Assembly (NCBI GenBank): GCA_001464275.1
Contig: LNFL01000117.1
Location: 1-64,000 of the forward strand
DNA length: 64,000 nucleotides
Direction: 5' to 3'
Origin: Actinobacteria bacterium Ga0077560
GTDB taxonomy: Bacteria; Actinomycetota; Thermoleophilia; Miltoncostaeales; Miltoncostaeaceae
Below are positions 27,051-35,601 of this stretch, one piece after another. Position 1 is the stretch's first letter, and every line of letters starts with the position of its first letter. The notes below the pieces were generated by a model. It was not told where the DNA came from. It was given only the letters and a program-made list of their open reading frames with translations, and did not search any database. The position numbers and the translations under genes were made by a program.

Positions 27051-29813
27051 ATGGCGACACACGCACCGACACACGCGCACACCGACCACGGCCACGGGCA
27101 CCACGCGCCCCCCAAGCCGCTCTGGTACTGGTGGAAGCGCGCCATCGTGTGGACGATCTCCGGCGCCCTCGCCGGAATCGCGCTGGTCTTCTTCTTCCGG
27201 TGGGCGTTCGGCTTCTCGAACCTCTGGGAGCCGGAGTCCTACTACACGGCCATCGCCTCCCTCGCGGGCATCGGCTTCGTCATCGGCATCGGCTGTTTCG
27301 ACTGGTGGTGGGCCTACCTCCGCGGCAAGCACGTGGACTTCGAGGACCACTCGCTCCACGGCGCCAAGACCTGGCGTGACTACCTGCGTCCGAACACGGA
27401 CCACAAGGTCATCGGCATCCAGTACATGGTCGCCGTCTTCACCTTCTTCGTGGTGGGCGGCCTGCTGGCCGAGCTGGTGCGCCTCGAGCTGGCCCAGCCG
27501 GGCTTCCAGATCGCGGACGGCGAGACGTACAACGGGTACTTCTCCGCCCACGCGACCGTGATGATCTTCGGGTTCGTCATCCCGTCCTTCGCGGGCCTGG
27601 CGAACTACGTCCTGCCGGTCATGATCGGCGCCAAGGACATGGCGTTCCCGCGCCTCAACGCCCTCTCGTTCTGGCTGCTCCTGCCGGCCGGCGCCATGCT
27701 CGCCATCGCGCCGTTCGTGGGGGCCTTCAGCGCCGGCTGGACCGCCTACCCGCCGCTGGCGGTGCAGGGCACCACCGGTCAGACGCTGTTCGAGGTCGCC
27801 GTGCAGTTCGCCGGCGCGTCCTCGATCGCGACCGCACTGAACTTCCTGGTCACGATCATGACCATGCGAGCGCCGGGCATGACCGTCTGGCGCATGCCGC
27901 TGCTCGTCTGGGCCAACGCCACGACCTCCGGGCTCGTGGTGTTCGGCACGCCGTTCATCGCCGGGTCGCAGTTCATGACCCTGTTCGACCGCGTGGTGGG
28001 GACCAACTTCTTCAACGCGGCGAACGGCGGGGACGTGATCATGTATCAGCACGTCTTCTGGTTCTATTCACACCCAGCCGTGTACATCATGATGTTGCCG
28101 GGCTTCGGCATCATCAGCGAGGTCCTCTCGACGTTCTCCAGAAAGCCGATCTTCGGCTATAGAGCGCTCGCGTTCTCGACCGTCGCCATCGCGCTGCTCG
28201 GCTTCGGCGTGTGGGCCCACCACATGTTCGTGAGCGGCATGGCCTCGTGGCTGCGCATACCCATGATGATCACCACGATCATCATCGCGGTGCCGACGGG
28301 CGTGAAGATCTTCTCCTGGCTGGGGACGATCTGGAACGGGAAGATCCACCTGAAAACGCCCATGATCTGGGCCCTCGGGTTCATCTTCACCTTCGTCATC
28401 GGTGGTCTCTCGGGCGTCTTCCTGGGCACCCTCACCACCGACATCGCCCTCACCGACACGTACTTCGTGGTGGCGCACATCCACTACGTGTTCTTCGGTG
28501 GCAGCGTGTTCACCATCTTCGCCGGCACCTATTACTGGTTCCCGAAGATGACCGGGCGGATGTACAGCGAGACGCTCGGCAAGTGGCACTTCTGGCTCAC
28601 GTTCATCGGCTTCAACGGCACGTTCTTCCCCCAGCACTGGCTGGGCGCGCACGGAATGCCGCGACGCGTCGCCGACTACGACGAGCGGTTCGCCGACCTG
28701 AACCTCATCATCAGCCTGTTCAGCCTGTTCATGGTGGCCGGCACCCTGGTCTTCTTCTACAACATGATCTGGAGCTGGCGCTCCGGTCCGAAGGCGCCGT
28801 GGAACCCCTGGCGCGGACGCAGCCTGGAGTGGCTGGTCTCGTCCCCGCCGAGCCTGTTCAACTTCGACGCCGTTCCCCAGGTCGTGGGTGGCCCGTACCA
28901 GTACGGCATCCCCGGCGCGCGGCACGCGGTGGTGTACGCCGGCGACCACCTGGGCGGCGGCGAGCTCACCGAGACCGAGCTGCGCACGGTGCTGGTGGTG
29001 GCCAACCGCACGGTGGCCTCGTCGAGCCTGCTCGACCAGGTCAAGGCCCGGGCGGAGGAGGGCTACTGGCGCTTCACCATCGTGGTGCCCGCCAAGGGCG
29101 ATGACCACCGGGCAGCCGACCGTCGCCTGCAGGTCGCGCTGGCCGTCCTCGCCGAGGCCGGCATCGACGCCAGCGGCACGGTCGAGGACCTGGGCCCGCT
29201 CGAGGCCGTCAAGCGGATCCTCGAGGAGGAGCCCGCCCACGAGGTGATGCTCGCGACGCTGCCCACCGGCCAGTCCGAGTGGATGCAGCAGGACATGATC
29301 GACCGGGTCCGGAAGGCGTCCGGGATCGCCGTCACGCGCGTCATCGTGCGCGGCGACGACGCCCGCACCGCCGTCCGCTCGGCCGCGGTCCAGCGCATCG
29401 CGGTGATCGCCAACGACACGCTCGGGGACGCCGGTCTGGTGTCCGCGCTCCAGGCGCGCGCCGACGAGCGCCCGCTCGCAGCGGTGGTCCTCTGCCCGCT
29501 GTCGCTCGACGGTCCGGGCTGGACCGACGACGCGGACAAGGTGCGCGACGAGGCCACCGGCCGCACCCGCGCGGTGATCCAGCGTCTGCAGGACTCCGGG
29601 ATCCAGGCGCACGGCGAGGTGATCGACGGCGACCCGGTCGCCGCGGCCAAGATCGCCCGCTCGGACTACAAGGTGGACACCGTCCTGGTGTGCAGCTACC
29701 GCCGTGACAGCTCCGAGGAGCTGCTCGGCCAGGTGCGCGCCGCGGCCGGCGACACCGCGGTGGAACATGTCGTCGTCGATGCCGAGGCGCCGGCCGCGCC
29801 GTCGGGCGCGTAG
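27051..29813 (+). CDS. ctaD: Cytochrome c oxidase subunit I (A2-type) with C-terminal tandem Usp-like extension
   Basis: A 920-residue protein; ordinary subunit I proteins are 530-600. Residues 1-610 are the oxidase: His167 (SAHATVMIF) and the later HIH pair bind the hemes, WFYSHPAVYI near 340 is the CuB/Tyr crosslink site, HH near 389-390 binds CuB and VVAHIHYVFFGG near 475 holds heme ligands. YSHP in place of GHPE marks an A2-type D-channel (Tyr-Ser instead of Glu). The His-rich N-terminus is an extra. From about residue 624 two soluble alpha/beta units resemble universal-stress-type folds (TVLVVANRTVASSSLLDQV; RIAVIANDTLGDAGLVSAL). No internal stop, start or ribosome site is seen at the junction. 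Confidence 0.93.
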   Translation: MATHAPTHAHTDHGHGHHAPPKPLWYWWKRAIVWTISGALAGIALVFFFRWAFGFSNLWEPESYYTAIASLAGIGFVIGIGCFDWWWAYLRGKHVDFEDHSLHGAKTWRDYLRPNTDHKVIGIQYMVAVFTFFVVGGLLAELVRLELAQPGFQIADGETYNGYFSAHATVMIFGFVIPSFAGLANYVLPVMIGAKDMAFPRLNALSFWLLLPAGAMLAIAPFVGAFSAGWTAYPPLAVQGTTGQTLFEVAVQFAGASSIATALNFLVTIMTMRAPGMTVWRMPLLVWANATTSGLVVFGTPFIAGSQFMTLFDRVVGTNFFNAANGGDVIMYQHVFWFYSHPAVYIMMLPGFGIISEVLSTFSRKPIFGYRALAFSTVAIALLGFGVWAHHMFVSGMASWLRIPMMITTIIIAVPTGVKIFSWLGTIWNGKIHLKTPMIWALGFIFTFVIGGLSGVFLGTLTTDIALTDTYFVVAHIHYVFFGGSVFTIFAGTYYWFPKMTGRMYSETLGKWHFWLTFIGFNGTFFPQHWLGAHGMPRRVADYDERFADLNLIISLFSLFMVAGTLVFFYNMIWSWRSGPKAPWNPWRGRSLEWLVSSPPSLFNFDAVPQVVGGPYQYGIPGARHAVVYAGDHLGGGELTETELRTVLVVANRTVASSSLLDQVKARAEEGYWRFTIVVPAKGDDHRAADRRLQVALAVLAEAGIDASGTVEDLGPLEAVKRILEEEPAHEVMLATLPTGQSEWMQQDMIDRVRKASGIAVTRVIVRGDDARTAVRSAAVQRIAVIANDTLGDAGLVSALQARADERPLAAVVLCPLSLDGPGWTDDADKVRDEATGRTRAVIQRLQDSGIQAHGEVIDGDPVAAAKIARSDYKVDTVLVCSYRRDSSEELLGQVRAAAGDTAVEHVVVDAEAPAAPSGA

Positions 29814-29822
29814 GAGGCTCCG

Positions 29823-30455
29823 ATGGCTGCAGAGCACACGGCAACGGTTTCGTCGCACGGCGACGTGGCGGCCCCCGGGCGGGGCGCCGGGATCAGCCAG
29901 GGCATGCTGGCGATGATCCTGTTCATCGGCTCGGAGGCGATGCTCTTCGCGTCGTTCTTCACCGCCTACTTCATGGTCCGCTACAACATCGCGGAGAACG
30001 ACTGGCCGCCGATCAAGGACCTCGCCACAGGCGAGCGGTTCGAGCCGCCCGTCCTCGGCACCGGCGTCAACACCGCGTTCCTGGTGTTCTCGTCGTTCAC
30101 CGTCTGGTACGCCGAGCACCGGCTCAAGCACGGTGACCGGAAGGGCCTGGAGCGCGGTCTCATCGTGACCATGCTGCTGGGCGCCACCTTCCTGGCGGTC
30201 CAGATCAACGAGTACGTGCACCTCGGCTTCACACCGCAGGACCAGGCGTACGGCGCGGCGTTCTACACGCTCACCGGCTTCCACGGGCTGCACGTGTTCG
30301 TGGGTCTGACCCTGCTGTGGATCTGCTACCTGCGGATCAAGCGGGCCCACGACTTCACGCCGCAGTGGGCGACGCCGCTCGGAGCGGCATCCCTGTACTG
30401 GCACTTCGTCGACGTGGTCTGGGTGTTCCTCTACGTCGTGGTCTACCTCATCTGA
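29823..30455 (+). CDS. ctaE: Cytochrome c oxidase subunit III
   Basis: A 210-residue membrane protein with five hydrophobic helices. Family motifs are FIGSEAMLFASFFTAY near residue 39, INEYVHLGF near 126, GFHGLHVFVGL near 151 and the C-terminal YWHFVDVVWVFLYVVVYL. Subunit III supports oxygen delivery and stability of subunit I. An AGGAGG site precedes the ATG, and it lies 9 nt after ctaD. The five-helix form, lacking the first two helices of the mitochondrial protein, is common in bacteria. Confidence 0.94.
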   Translation: MAAEHTATVSSHGDVAAPGRGAGISQGMLAMILFIGSEAMLFASFFTAYFMVRYNIAENDWPPIKDLATGERFEPPVLGTGVNTAFLVFSSFTVWYAEHRLKHGDRKGLERGLIVTMLLGATFLAVQINEYVHLGFTPQDQAYGAAFYTLTGFHGLHVFVGLTLLWICYLRIKRAHDFTPQWATPLGAASLYWHFVDVVWVFLYVVVYLI

Positions 30456-30472
30456 TGCGCGAAGGGCGGTCC

Positions 30473-30898
30473 ATGCGAGGAGTTCGGGGCGCGGCGGTTG
30501 CGCTTGCCAGCGGTGTCGTGATGATCGTCGCGACGGGCTGCGGGCAGCCCGCAGCCGATACCGCGAACGGGAAGAAGCTGTTCGCCGCGTCGTGTGGCGG
30601 CTGCCACACGCTGCAGGACGCGGGCACGAAGGGACGGCAGGGGCCGAACCTGGACGACGCGTGGCGCGGGTCGCGCCAGTCGGGGATCCCGGACAGCACG
30701 TTCCGGGGAGTGGTGCACCGCTGGATCTACGAGTCGCAGCCGCCGATGCCGCGTGAGCTGGTGACCGGCCAGGACGCCCACGACGTCGCGGCCTACGTCG
30801 CGGAGGTCGCGGGCAAGAGCCAGGACAGCCTCGCCGTGCCGGCGCAGCCGCAGATCCCCGAGGCCGTCCCGGTGGACTTCATCCAGAACACGCCGTAG
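30473..30898 (+). CDS. Lipoprotein cytochrome c
   Basis: A 141-residue protein with a lipoprotein signal: hydrophobic stretch, then VATGC with lipidation at Cys23. A single class I cytochrome c domain carries heme motif CGGCH (Cys41, Cys44, His45) and a probable distal Met in PPMPRELV near 98. It follows ctaE immediately, so it is the likely electron donor to CuA, anchored to the outer face of the membrane. The ATG at 30473 has GAAGGGCGG upstream; an in-frame ATG at 30455 overlaps the ctaE stop but would add six residues before the signal. Confidence 0.88.
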   Translation: MRGVRGAAVALASGVVMIVATGCGQPAADTANGKKLFAASCGGCHTLQDAGTKGRQGPNLDDAWRGSRQSGIPDSTFRGVVHRWIYESQPPMPRELVTGQDAHDVAAYVAEVAGKSQDSLAVPAQPQIPEAVPVDFIQNTP

Positions 30899-30906
30899 CC
30901 GCAGCC

Positions 30907-31611
30907 GTGGGCGCTCCGCGCCTGCAGGGCGTGCGGGCCGTCGTGACCGGCGCCTCCCGGGGCGTCGGCCGCGCCGTCGCCGAGCGGTTCGTCGCGGAGG
31001 GCGCGCACGTGGTGGTGACGGCCCGCGCGGAGCACCGGCTGGAGTCGTTCCTGCGCGATGCCCGTGGACCGGGCGCGCGGCCCGCGGCGATGGCGCTGGA
31101 GCTTGGCGAGCCCCACAGCGTGGCCGCGGCGGCACGCGCCGCGGTGCTGGAGCTGGGCCGTGTGGACGTGCTGGTGAACAACGCCGGGGTGCTCGGCTCC
31201 CGCCTGCCCCTGGAGGACGTGCCCGACGGCGAGCTGGAGGCCGTGGTGGCGGCCAACCTGGTGGGCACCCTGCGGTTCACGCAGGCCATACTCCCCGCCA
31301 TGAGCGACGGCGCGGCGATCATCAACGTGAGCTCGGGCGCGGCCGGCCGCGCCGGCTGGGCGGGCTACGGGATCACCAAGGCCGCCATGGATGCCGCCAC
31401 CCGGATGCTGCGCGAGGAGCTCGCCCCGCGGGGGATCCGCTGCGTGGCGCTGAACCCGGGCGGCACGCGCACCGCGATGCGGGCGGCCGCGTACCCGTCG
31501 GAGGACCCGGCCACCGTCCCCCATCCGCGCAGCGTGGTGGGGCCGTTCGTGGCCATCGCGGAGGGCGCCGATCCCGGCTGGCACGTGGAGGCACGCGAAT
31601 GGACGCCCTGA
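30907..31611 (+). CDS. SDR family oxidoreductase
   Basis: A 234-residue classical short-chain dehydrogenase. The cofactor loop is TGASRGVG near residue 14, followed by VNNAG near 90, the catalytic Ser in NVSSGAAG and YGITK with Tyr and Lys near 154-158. ARAEH after beta-2 suggests NADP preference. The substrate is unknown. GTG start lies 8 nt after the cytochrome c stop; the end overlaps the next gene by 13 nt, so these are probably co-transcribed with the cox operon without sharing its function. Confidence 0.9.
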   Translation: MGAPRLQGVRAVVTGASRGVGRAVAERFVAEGAHVVVTARAEHRLESFLRDARGPGARPAAMALELGEPHSVAAAARAAVLELGRVDVLVNNAGVLGSRLPLEDVPDGELEAVVAANLVGTLRFTQAILPAMSDGAAIINVSSGAAGRAGWAGYGITKAAMDAATRMLREELAPRGIRCVALNPGGTRTAMRAAAYPSEDPATVPHPRSVVGPFVAIAEGADPGWHVEAREWTP

Positions 31612-32288
31612 GGCCCATCCCGCACCTGCAGCCCAACTTCGGGTGGCGCGAGGTGCCGATCGAGCCGGTGGACGAGCCGCTGGTGGCGGTGGACGGCCTG
31701 TCGGACCGGATCCAGGACCGCGCGGAGTACCACCGCTGGGGGATCCCCGGCGCCCTGCCGCGATCCTGGGTGCGCCAGGGCGTGGCCGAGCGGCTGGTGC
31801 GCGCCGCCGAGGCGCTTCCGGACGGCATGGGCCTGGTGGTGTGGGACGCCTACCGCCCGCTGGCGGTGCAGGGCGCGCTGTTCGACGCCTACCTCACCGA
31901 GCTGATGGCCGTGCACCCGGAGATGCCGGCCGACGCCCTCGAGGAGGCCGCGGCCAAGTACGTGACGCCGCCGTCGCGCTCCCGCTTCGCGCCGCCGCCG
32001 CACCTCACCGGCGGGGCGGTGGACCTCACGCTGAGCGATGTCGACGGCCTGCCGCTGGAGCTGGGCACCGGGTTCGACGCGTTCGGGCCGGAGGCGGCCA
32101 CGCGGGCGTTCGAGGACGAGCCCGGCCGGTGGCGCGACCTGCGGCGGCTGCTGTTCTGGGCGATGCACGACGCCGGGTTCACGAACTACGCCGAGGAGTG
32201 GTGGCACTTCGACCACGGCGACCAGTTCTGGGCGCTCGCCACCGGCGGCGTGGCGATCTACGGCGCGGCGGATCCGCCGGCCGCGTGA
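31599..32288 (+). CDS. M15 family D-Ala-D-Ala dipeptidase (VanX-like)
   Basis: A 229-residue zinc peptidase. VVWDAYRPLAVQ near residue 86 is the VanX substrate-binding Arg loop, PHLTGGAVDLTL near 130 gives the zinc His and Asp, and EEWWHFDHGDQFW near 196 gives the catalytic Glu and the third zinc His. It splits D-Ala-D-Ala, either to recycle wall dipeptide or as part of glycopeptide resistance. No vanH, vanA, vanR or vanS gene is nearby, so housekeeping recycling is more likely. Confidence 0.87.
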   Translation: MDALRPIPHLQPNFGWREVPIEPVDEPLVAVDGLSDRIQDRAEYHRWGIPGALPRSWVRQGVAERLVRAAEALPDGMGLVVWDAYRPLAVQGALFDAYLTELMAVHPEMPADALEEAAAKYVTPPSRSRFAPPPHLTGGAVDLTLSDVDGLPLELGTGFDAFGPEAATRAFEDEPGRWRDLRRLLFWAMHDAGFTNYAEEWWHFDHGDQFWALATGGVAIYGAADPPAA

Positions 32289-32313
32289 GCCCGGGATCCG
32301 AGGTCCCGGGGGG

Positions 32314-32319
32314 TACGAT
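32314..32319 (+). promoter_or_regulatory. -10 box of the UbiA-ccm operon
   Basis: TACGAT ends 7 nt before GTG 32327, predicting a leaderless mRNA starting at the UbiA-family gene. Confidence 0.5.
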
Positions 32320-32326
32320 CCGGGAC

Positions 32327-33217
32327 GTGTCGTCATCCAGCAGCGCCGCCACCCCGGCCACCGGGCTCGCGCTCGTCCCGGCGCTCCTGGGCCTGGTGCG
32401 CTTCAAGCACACCGTCTTCGCACTGCCCTTCGCCCTGGCCGGCGCACTGCTGGCACGGCTTGAGTGGCCGTCGGCGGCGGTGATCGGGTGGATCCTGCTC
32501 GCCATGGTGGGCGCCCGGTCCCTCGCGATGGCCCTGAACCGCCTCATCGACGCCCGCATCGACGCCGCCAACCCGCGCACCGCGGGCCGGGAGCTGCCCA
32601 GCGGCCGCCTGCGGGCCGGCCAGGTGTGGTGGTTCAGCGCCGCCAGCCTCGCCGCGCTGCTGCTCGCGGTGAGCCGGCTGCCCGAGATCACCTGGTACCT
32701 GTGGCCCATCCCCGTGGCCGGCTTCGTGATCTACCCGTACACCAAGCGCTTCACCTGGGCGTGCCACCTGTTCCTGGGGCTCGTGATCGGCCTCGCGCCC
32801 GTCGGCGGGTGGATCGCGGTGACCGGGGAGTTCGACACGGCTCCGGTGCTGCTGGGCCTGGCCGTGGCCTGCTGGATCGCCGGCTTCGACGTCATCTACG
32901 CCCTGCTGGACGTGGAGTTCGACCGCGCCCACGGGGTCAACTCGGTGCCGGTGCGCTTCGGCGCGGCGCGCGCCCTGTGGATCACCCGTGGCCTGCACGT
33001 GGCCGCGGTGGCCCTGCTGGCGGGAGCCGGCGTCGCGGCCGGCACGTCCTGGGCCTACTTCGCCGGCGTCGCGGCCTGCGCGGCGGTCCTGCTGTTCGAG
33101 AACCTGCACGTGGATCCGGCCGACCAGGGCCGCATCCAGGCGGCGTTCGGCCGCGCGAACGGGATCCTGGCCCTGCTGTTCATCGCGTTCGTGGTCCTCG
33201 AGGTGACCCTCCCGTAA
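32327..33217 (+). CDS. UbiA-family prenyltransferase (4-hydroxybenzoate polyprenyltransferase-like, possibly MqnP)
   Basis: A 296-residue membrane enzyme. The first Asp-rich site is NRLIDARIDAANPRTAGRELP near residue 67 (NxxxDxxxD), and the second is YALLDVEFDRAHGVNSVP near 195. The sequence is close to UbiA and MqnP enzymes that prenylate the quinone precursor; in actinobacteria lacking ubiquinone the futalosine-pathway MqnP is the best guess. No other menaquinone gene is visible here. It is the first gene of a run into ccmABCD, linking quinone and cytochrome biogenesis. Confidence 0.85.
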   Translation: MSSSSSAATPATGLALVPALLGLVRFKHTVFALPFALAGALLARLEWPSAAVIGWILLAMVGARSLAMALNRLIDARIDAANPRTAGRELPSGRLRAGQVWWFSAASLAALLLAVSRLPEITWYLWPIPVAGFVIYPYTKRFTWACHLFLGLVIGLAPVGGWIAVTGEFDTAPVLLGLAVACWIAGFDVIYALLDVEFDRAHGVNSVPVRFGAARALWITRGLHVAAVALLAGAGVAAGTSWAYFAGVAACAAVLLFENLHVDPADQGRIQAAFGRANGILALLFIAFVVLEVTLP

Positions 33218-33264
33218 CCGGCGCCCCTGAAGCCGGCACGCCCCTCATCCGCGCGCGGGGGCTG

Positions 33265-33939
33265 GTGCGCGCCTTCGGCGGCCGCCGCGCCGTGGACGGC
33301 GTGGACCTTGAGCTGGCCCCCGGCCGCCGCCTGTCGGTGGTGGGGCCCAACGGCGCGGGCAAGAGCACCCTGTTGCGGATCCTCGCCACGCTCCTGCGGC
33401 CCGACGCGGGCACCCTGGAGCTTGCGGGGCACGACTGCGACCACCACGCCCAGCGGGCCCGTCCGTCGCTGGGCTACTTGGGGCACGACCCGCTGGTGTA
33501 CCTGGACCTCACCGCCTGGCAGAACCTGGAGCTGTTCGGCGATCTGTTCGGCGTGGACGACCTGCGCAACCGGATCCCGGACGCCCTGTCCCGCGTGGGG
33601 CTGCTGCCACGCGCCCACGACCCCGTGCGCACCTTCAGCCGTGGCATGGCGCAGCGCATGGGCATCGCCCGCCTCACCCTCCACGACCCGGTGCTGCTGG
33701 TGCTCGACGAGCCGTACACGGGCCTCGACGCCCAGGGCGCCCGGCTGCTGGACGGCCTGCTGGAGGGGTTCGCGTCCGGCGGCCGCGGCGCGGTGATGGT
33801 GACCCACGAGCTGGGCCGGGCGGTGGACCTGGCCGACGAGGTGCTGGTGATGCGGGCCGGGCGGGCCGTGGATCGCTGCGACACCGCGGGCATGGACGCC
33901 GCCGCGTTCGCGGCGCGGTACCAGGAGCTCACCGCGTGA
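33265..33939 (+). CDS. ccmA: Heme exporter ATP-binding protein CcmA
   Basis: An ABC ATPase with Walker A VGPNGAGKST, Q-loop region SLGYLGHDPLVY, signature FSRGMAQRMGIA and Walker B LLVLDEPYTGLD, then switch His in VTHELGRAVD. With CcmB and CcmC it powers release of the heme chaperone CcmE. The start is a problem: GTG 33265 is the first canonical start, but the family's first strand (PLIRARGLVRAF) begins about eight codons earlier, in an open frame back to GTA 33214 that overlaps the UbiA stop. A near-cognate start there is possible. Confidence 0.85.
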   Translation: MRAFGGRRAVDGVDLELAPGRRLSVVGPNGAGKSTLLRILATLLRPDAGTLELAGHDCDHHAQRARPSLGYLGHDPLVYLDLTAWQNLELFGDLFGVDDLRNRIPDALSRVGLLPRAHDPVRTFSRGMAQRMGIARLTLHDPVLLVLDEPYTGLDAQGARLLDGLLEGFASGGRGAVMVTHELGRAVDLADEVLVMRAGRAVDRCDTAGMDAAAFAARYQELTA

Positions 33940-34625
33940 GCGCCTCCCCCCTGCGGCAGATGCGGGCGCTGCTGGTGAAGGACCTGCGGCTGGAGCTGCG
34001 CACCCGTGAGACGGCCGTGGCGATGGGGCTGTTCGCGCTGGTGGGGATGATGATCTTCCAGTTCGCGATCGGCACGCGCACCGACGACGCCACCCCCTTC
34101 GCCGGCGGCATCATCTGGGCCACGCTGGCCCTCACCGCGGTGCTCGGCGTGGGGCGCACGTGGGTGCCCGAACGCGAGCAGCGGGTGCTGGACGCACTGC
34201 TCACCGCGCCGGTCCCGCGGCTGGTGCTCATGCTCGCCCGGTCGGTGGCGCTGGTGCTCTACCTGCTGACGGTGCAGGTCGTCGTGGTGCCCATGGCCAT
34301 CGTGTTCTTCGTGCGGGACGCGGCCTTCAGCGACCTGGGCCTGGTGGCCGTGGTGTGCGTCCTCGCGGACGTCGCCATCGCGGTGGTGGGCGCCCTGCTG
34401 GCGTCGATGAGCGTCTTCTCCCGGGCACGCGAGCTGCTGCTGCCGGTGCTGCTGCTGCCGTCGATCATCCCGGTGGTGATCGCGGCGGCGGGGGCCACCC
34501 ACGCGGTGCTGGGTCCCGGCAACGCCCTGGACGAGTACTGGCGGTACTGCGTCTTCCTCGGCGTCTACGCGGTAGTCTTCGGACTCGTTGCCTTCGCCAC
34601 CTTCGACCATGTCCTCGACGATTGA
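33936..34625 (+). CDS. ccmB: Heme exporter membrane protein CcmB
   Basis: A 229-residue protein with six membrane helices. The N-terminal LLVKDLRLELRTRET and the middle WVPEREQRVLDALLTAPVPR match CcmB, the permease half of the CcmAB transporter in system I cytochrome c maturation. GTG start overlaps ccmA by 4 nt; the end overlaps ccmC by 17 nt. Confidence 0.92.
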   Translation: MSASPLRQMRALLVKDLRLELRTRETAVAMGLFALVGMMIFQFAIGTRTDDATPFAGGIIWATLALTAVLGVGRTWVPEREQRVLDALLTAPVPRLVLMLARSVALVLYLLTVQVVVVPMAIVFFVRDAAFSDLGLVAVVCVLADVAIAVVGALLASMSVFSRARELLLPVLLLPSIIPVVIAAAGATHAVLGPGNALDEYWRYCVFLGVYAVVFGLVAFATFDHVLDD

Positions 34626-35319
34626 CGCGGCCCGCCGGCGGCTCGTCGGCCTGGGTGCCGTCACCGCCGCGCTGATGGCCCTCTCCATCGTGGGCGTGTT
34701 CCTGGTGGCCCCCGAGGACGCCGACCAGGGCGTCATCCAGCGCATCTTCTACTTCCACGTGCCGATCGCCCTGATCTCGCTGGTTGCGTACGGCGTGGCC
34801 TGCGTCGCGGCCATCATGTACCTGCGCCGCGGCGGCGAGAAGTGGGACGAGGTGGGCGTGGTCTCGGTGGGGCTCGGGATGGTGTTCAGCATCCTCACCG
34901 TCCTCACCGGGTCCATCTGGGCCAAGGCCTCGTGGGGCACCTGGTGGGTGTGGGAGGACCCGCGTCTGGTGACGTACCTGGTGGTCATCCTCCTGTACGC
35001 CGCGTACTTCGTGCTGCGCTCCTCCGCGGAGGACAACCGCCGCGCCAGGTACTCGGCGGTGTACGCGGTCTTCGCGTTCGCCGCGGTCCCGCTGTCGTTC
35101 TACTCGGTGCGCGTCGCCGAATCGTTCGTGCACCCGGTGGTGTTCACCCGCAGCGGCGCGGACATGCCCGGCAGCATGCTCATCTGGTTCTTCGTGAGTC
35201 TCGTCGCGATCACCGGCCTGTTCGCCACGCTCCTGCAGCTCGAGCTGCTCCAGCGCCGCGCGGACCGGGCGATGCGCGACCTCAAGAACCGGCTCGAGAC
35301 CCTCATGGCGGGCACGTGA
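34609..35319 (+). CDS. ccmC: Heme exporter / cytochrome c assembly protein CcmC
   Basis: A 236-residue membrane protein with six helices and the tryptophan-rich heme-handling motif WGTWWVWEDPRL near residue 110, plus the flanking His in FYFHVP near 48 and in VHPVVF near 175. CcmC loads heme onto CcmE. In this copy the WWD segment reads WED instead of the usual WDARL form, a conservative change. ATG 34609 lies inside the end of ccmB. No ccmE or ccmF gene follows in the window. Confidence 0.92.
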   Translation: MSSTIDAARRRLVGLGAVTAALMALSIVGVFLVAPEDADQGVIQRIFYFHVPIALISLVAYGVACVAAIMYLRRGGEKWDEVGVVSVGLGMVFSILTVLTGSIWAKASWGTWWVWEDPRLVTYLVVILLYAAYFVLRSSAEDNRRARYSAVYAVFAFAAVPLSFYSVRVAESFVHPVVFTRSGADMPGSMLIWFFVSLVAITGLFATLLQLELLQRRADRAMRDLKNRLETLMAGT

Positions 35320-35495
35320 GCGGCGGCGACCAGTACGTGGTGGCCGCCTACGCGGTCATCTGGGTGGTGCTGATGCTGTACGTGGTCGTGAACGGCATGA
35401 AGACCGCGAAGCTCGCCCGCGAGGCCGAGCTGCTCGCCCGGCTCGTCGCCGAGCGGGAACCCCAGGCGACCCCCGCGGAGCCCGGCGGGGAATGA
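35316..35495 (+). CDS. CcmD-like small membrane protein
   Basis: A 59-residue protein with one membrane helix (about residues 8-26) and a charged tail KTAKLAREAELLARLV, the layout of CcmD, which stabilises CcmC and CcmE in the heme-transfer complex. GTG overlaps the ccmC stop by 4 nt. Sequence is too short for a firm match, so the call leans on size, topology and position. Confidence 0.75.
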   Translation: MSGGDQYVVAAYAVIWVVLMLYVVVNGMKTAKLAREAELLARLVAEREPQATPAEPGGE

Positions 35496-35601
35496 CCTTC
35501 GTCCACCCGCCGGGGCTTTCCGCCCCTGGTGGGGACGGGGGGCCCGGGACTACCCTCCAGTGGCCGGCAGCCGGTGCCGGGGCGGTTCGCGAGGTGCGCG
35601 G

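Noticed and set aside
28068-30404. A 778-codon minus-strand frame opposite the cox genes
   Set aside because: Shadow of ctaD and ctaE; composition is His/Arg/Glu-rich and there is no recognisable motif.
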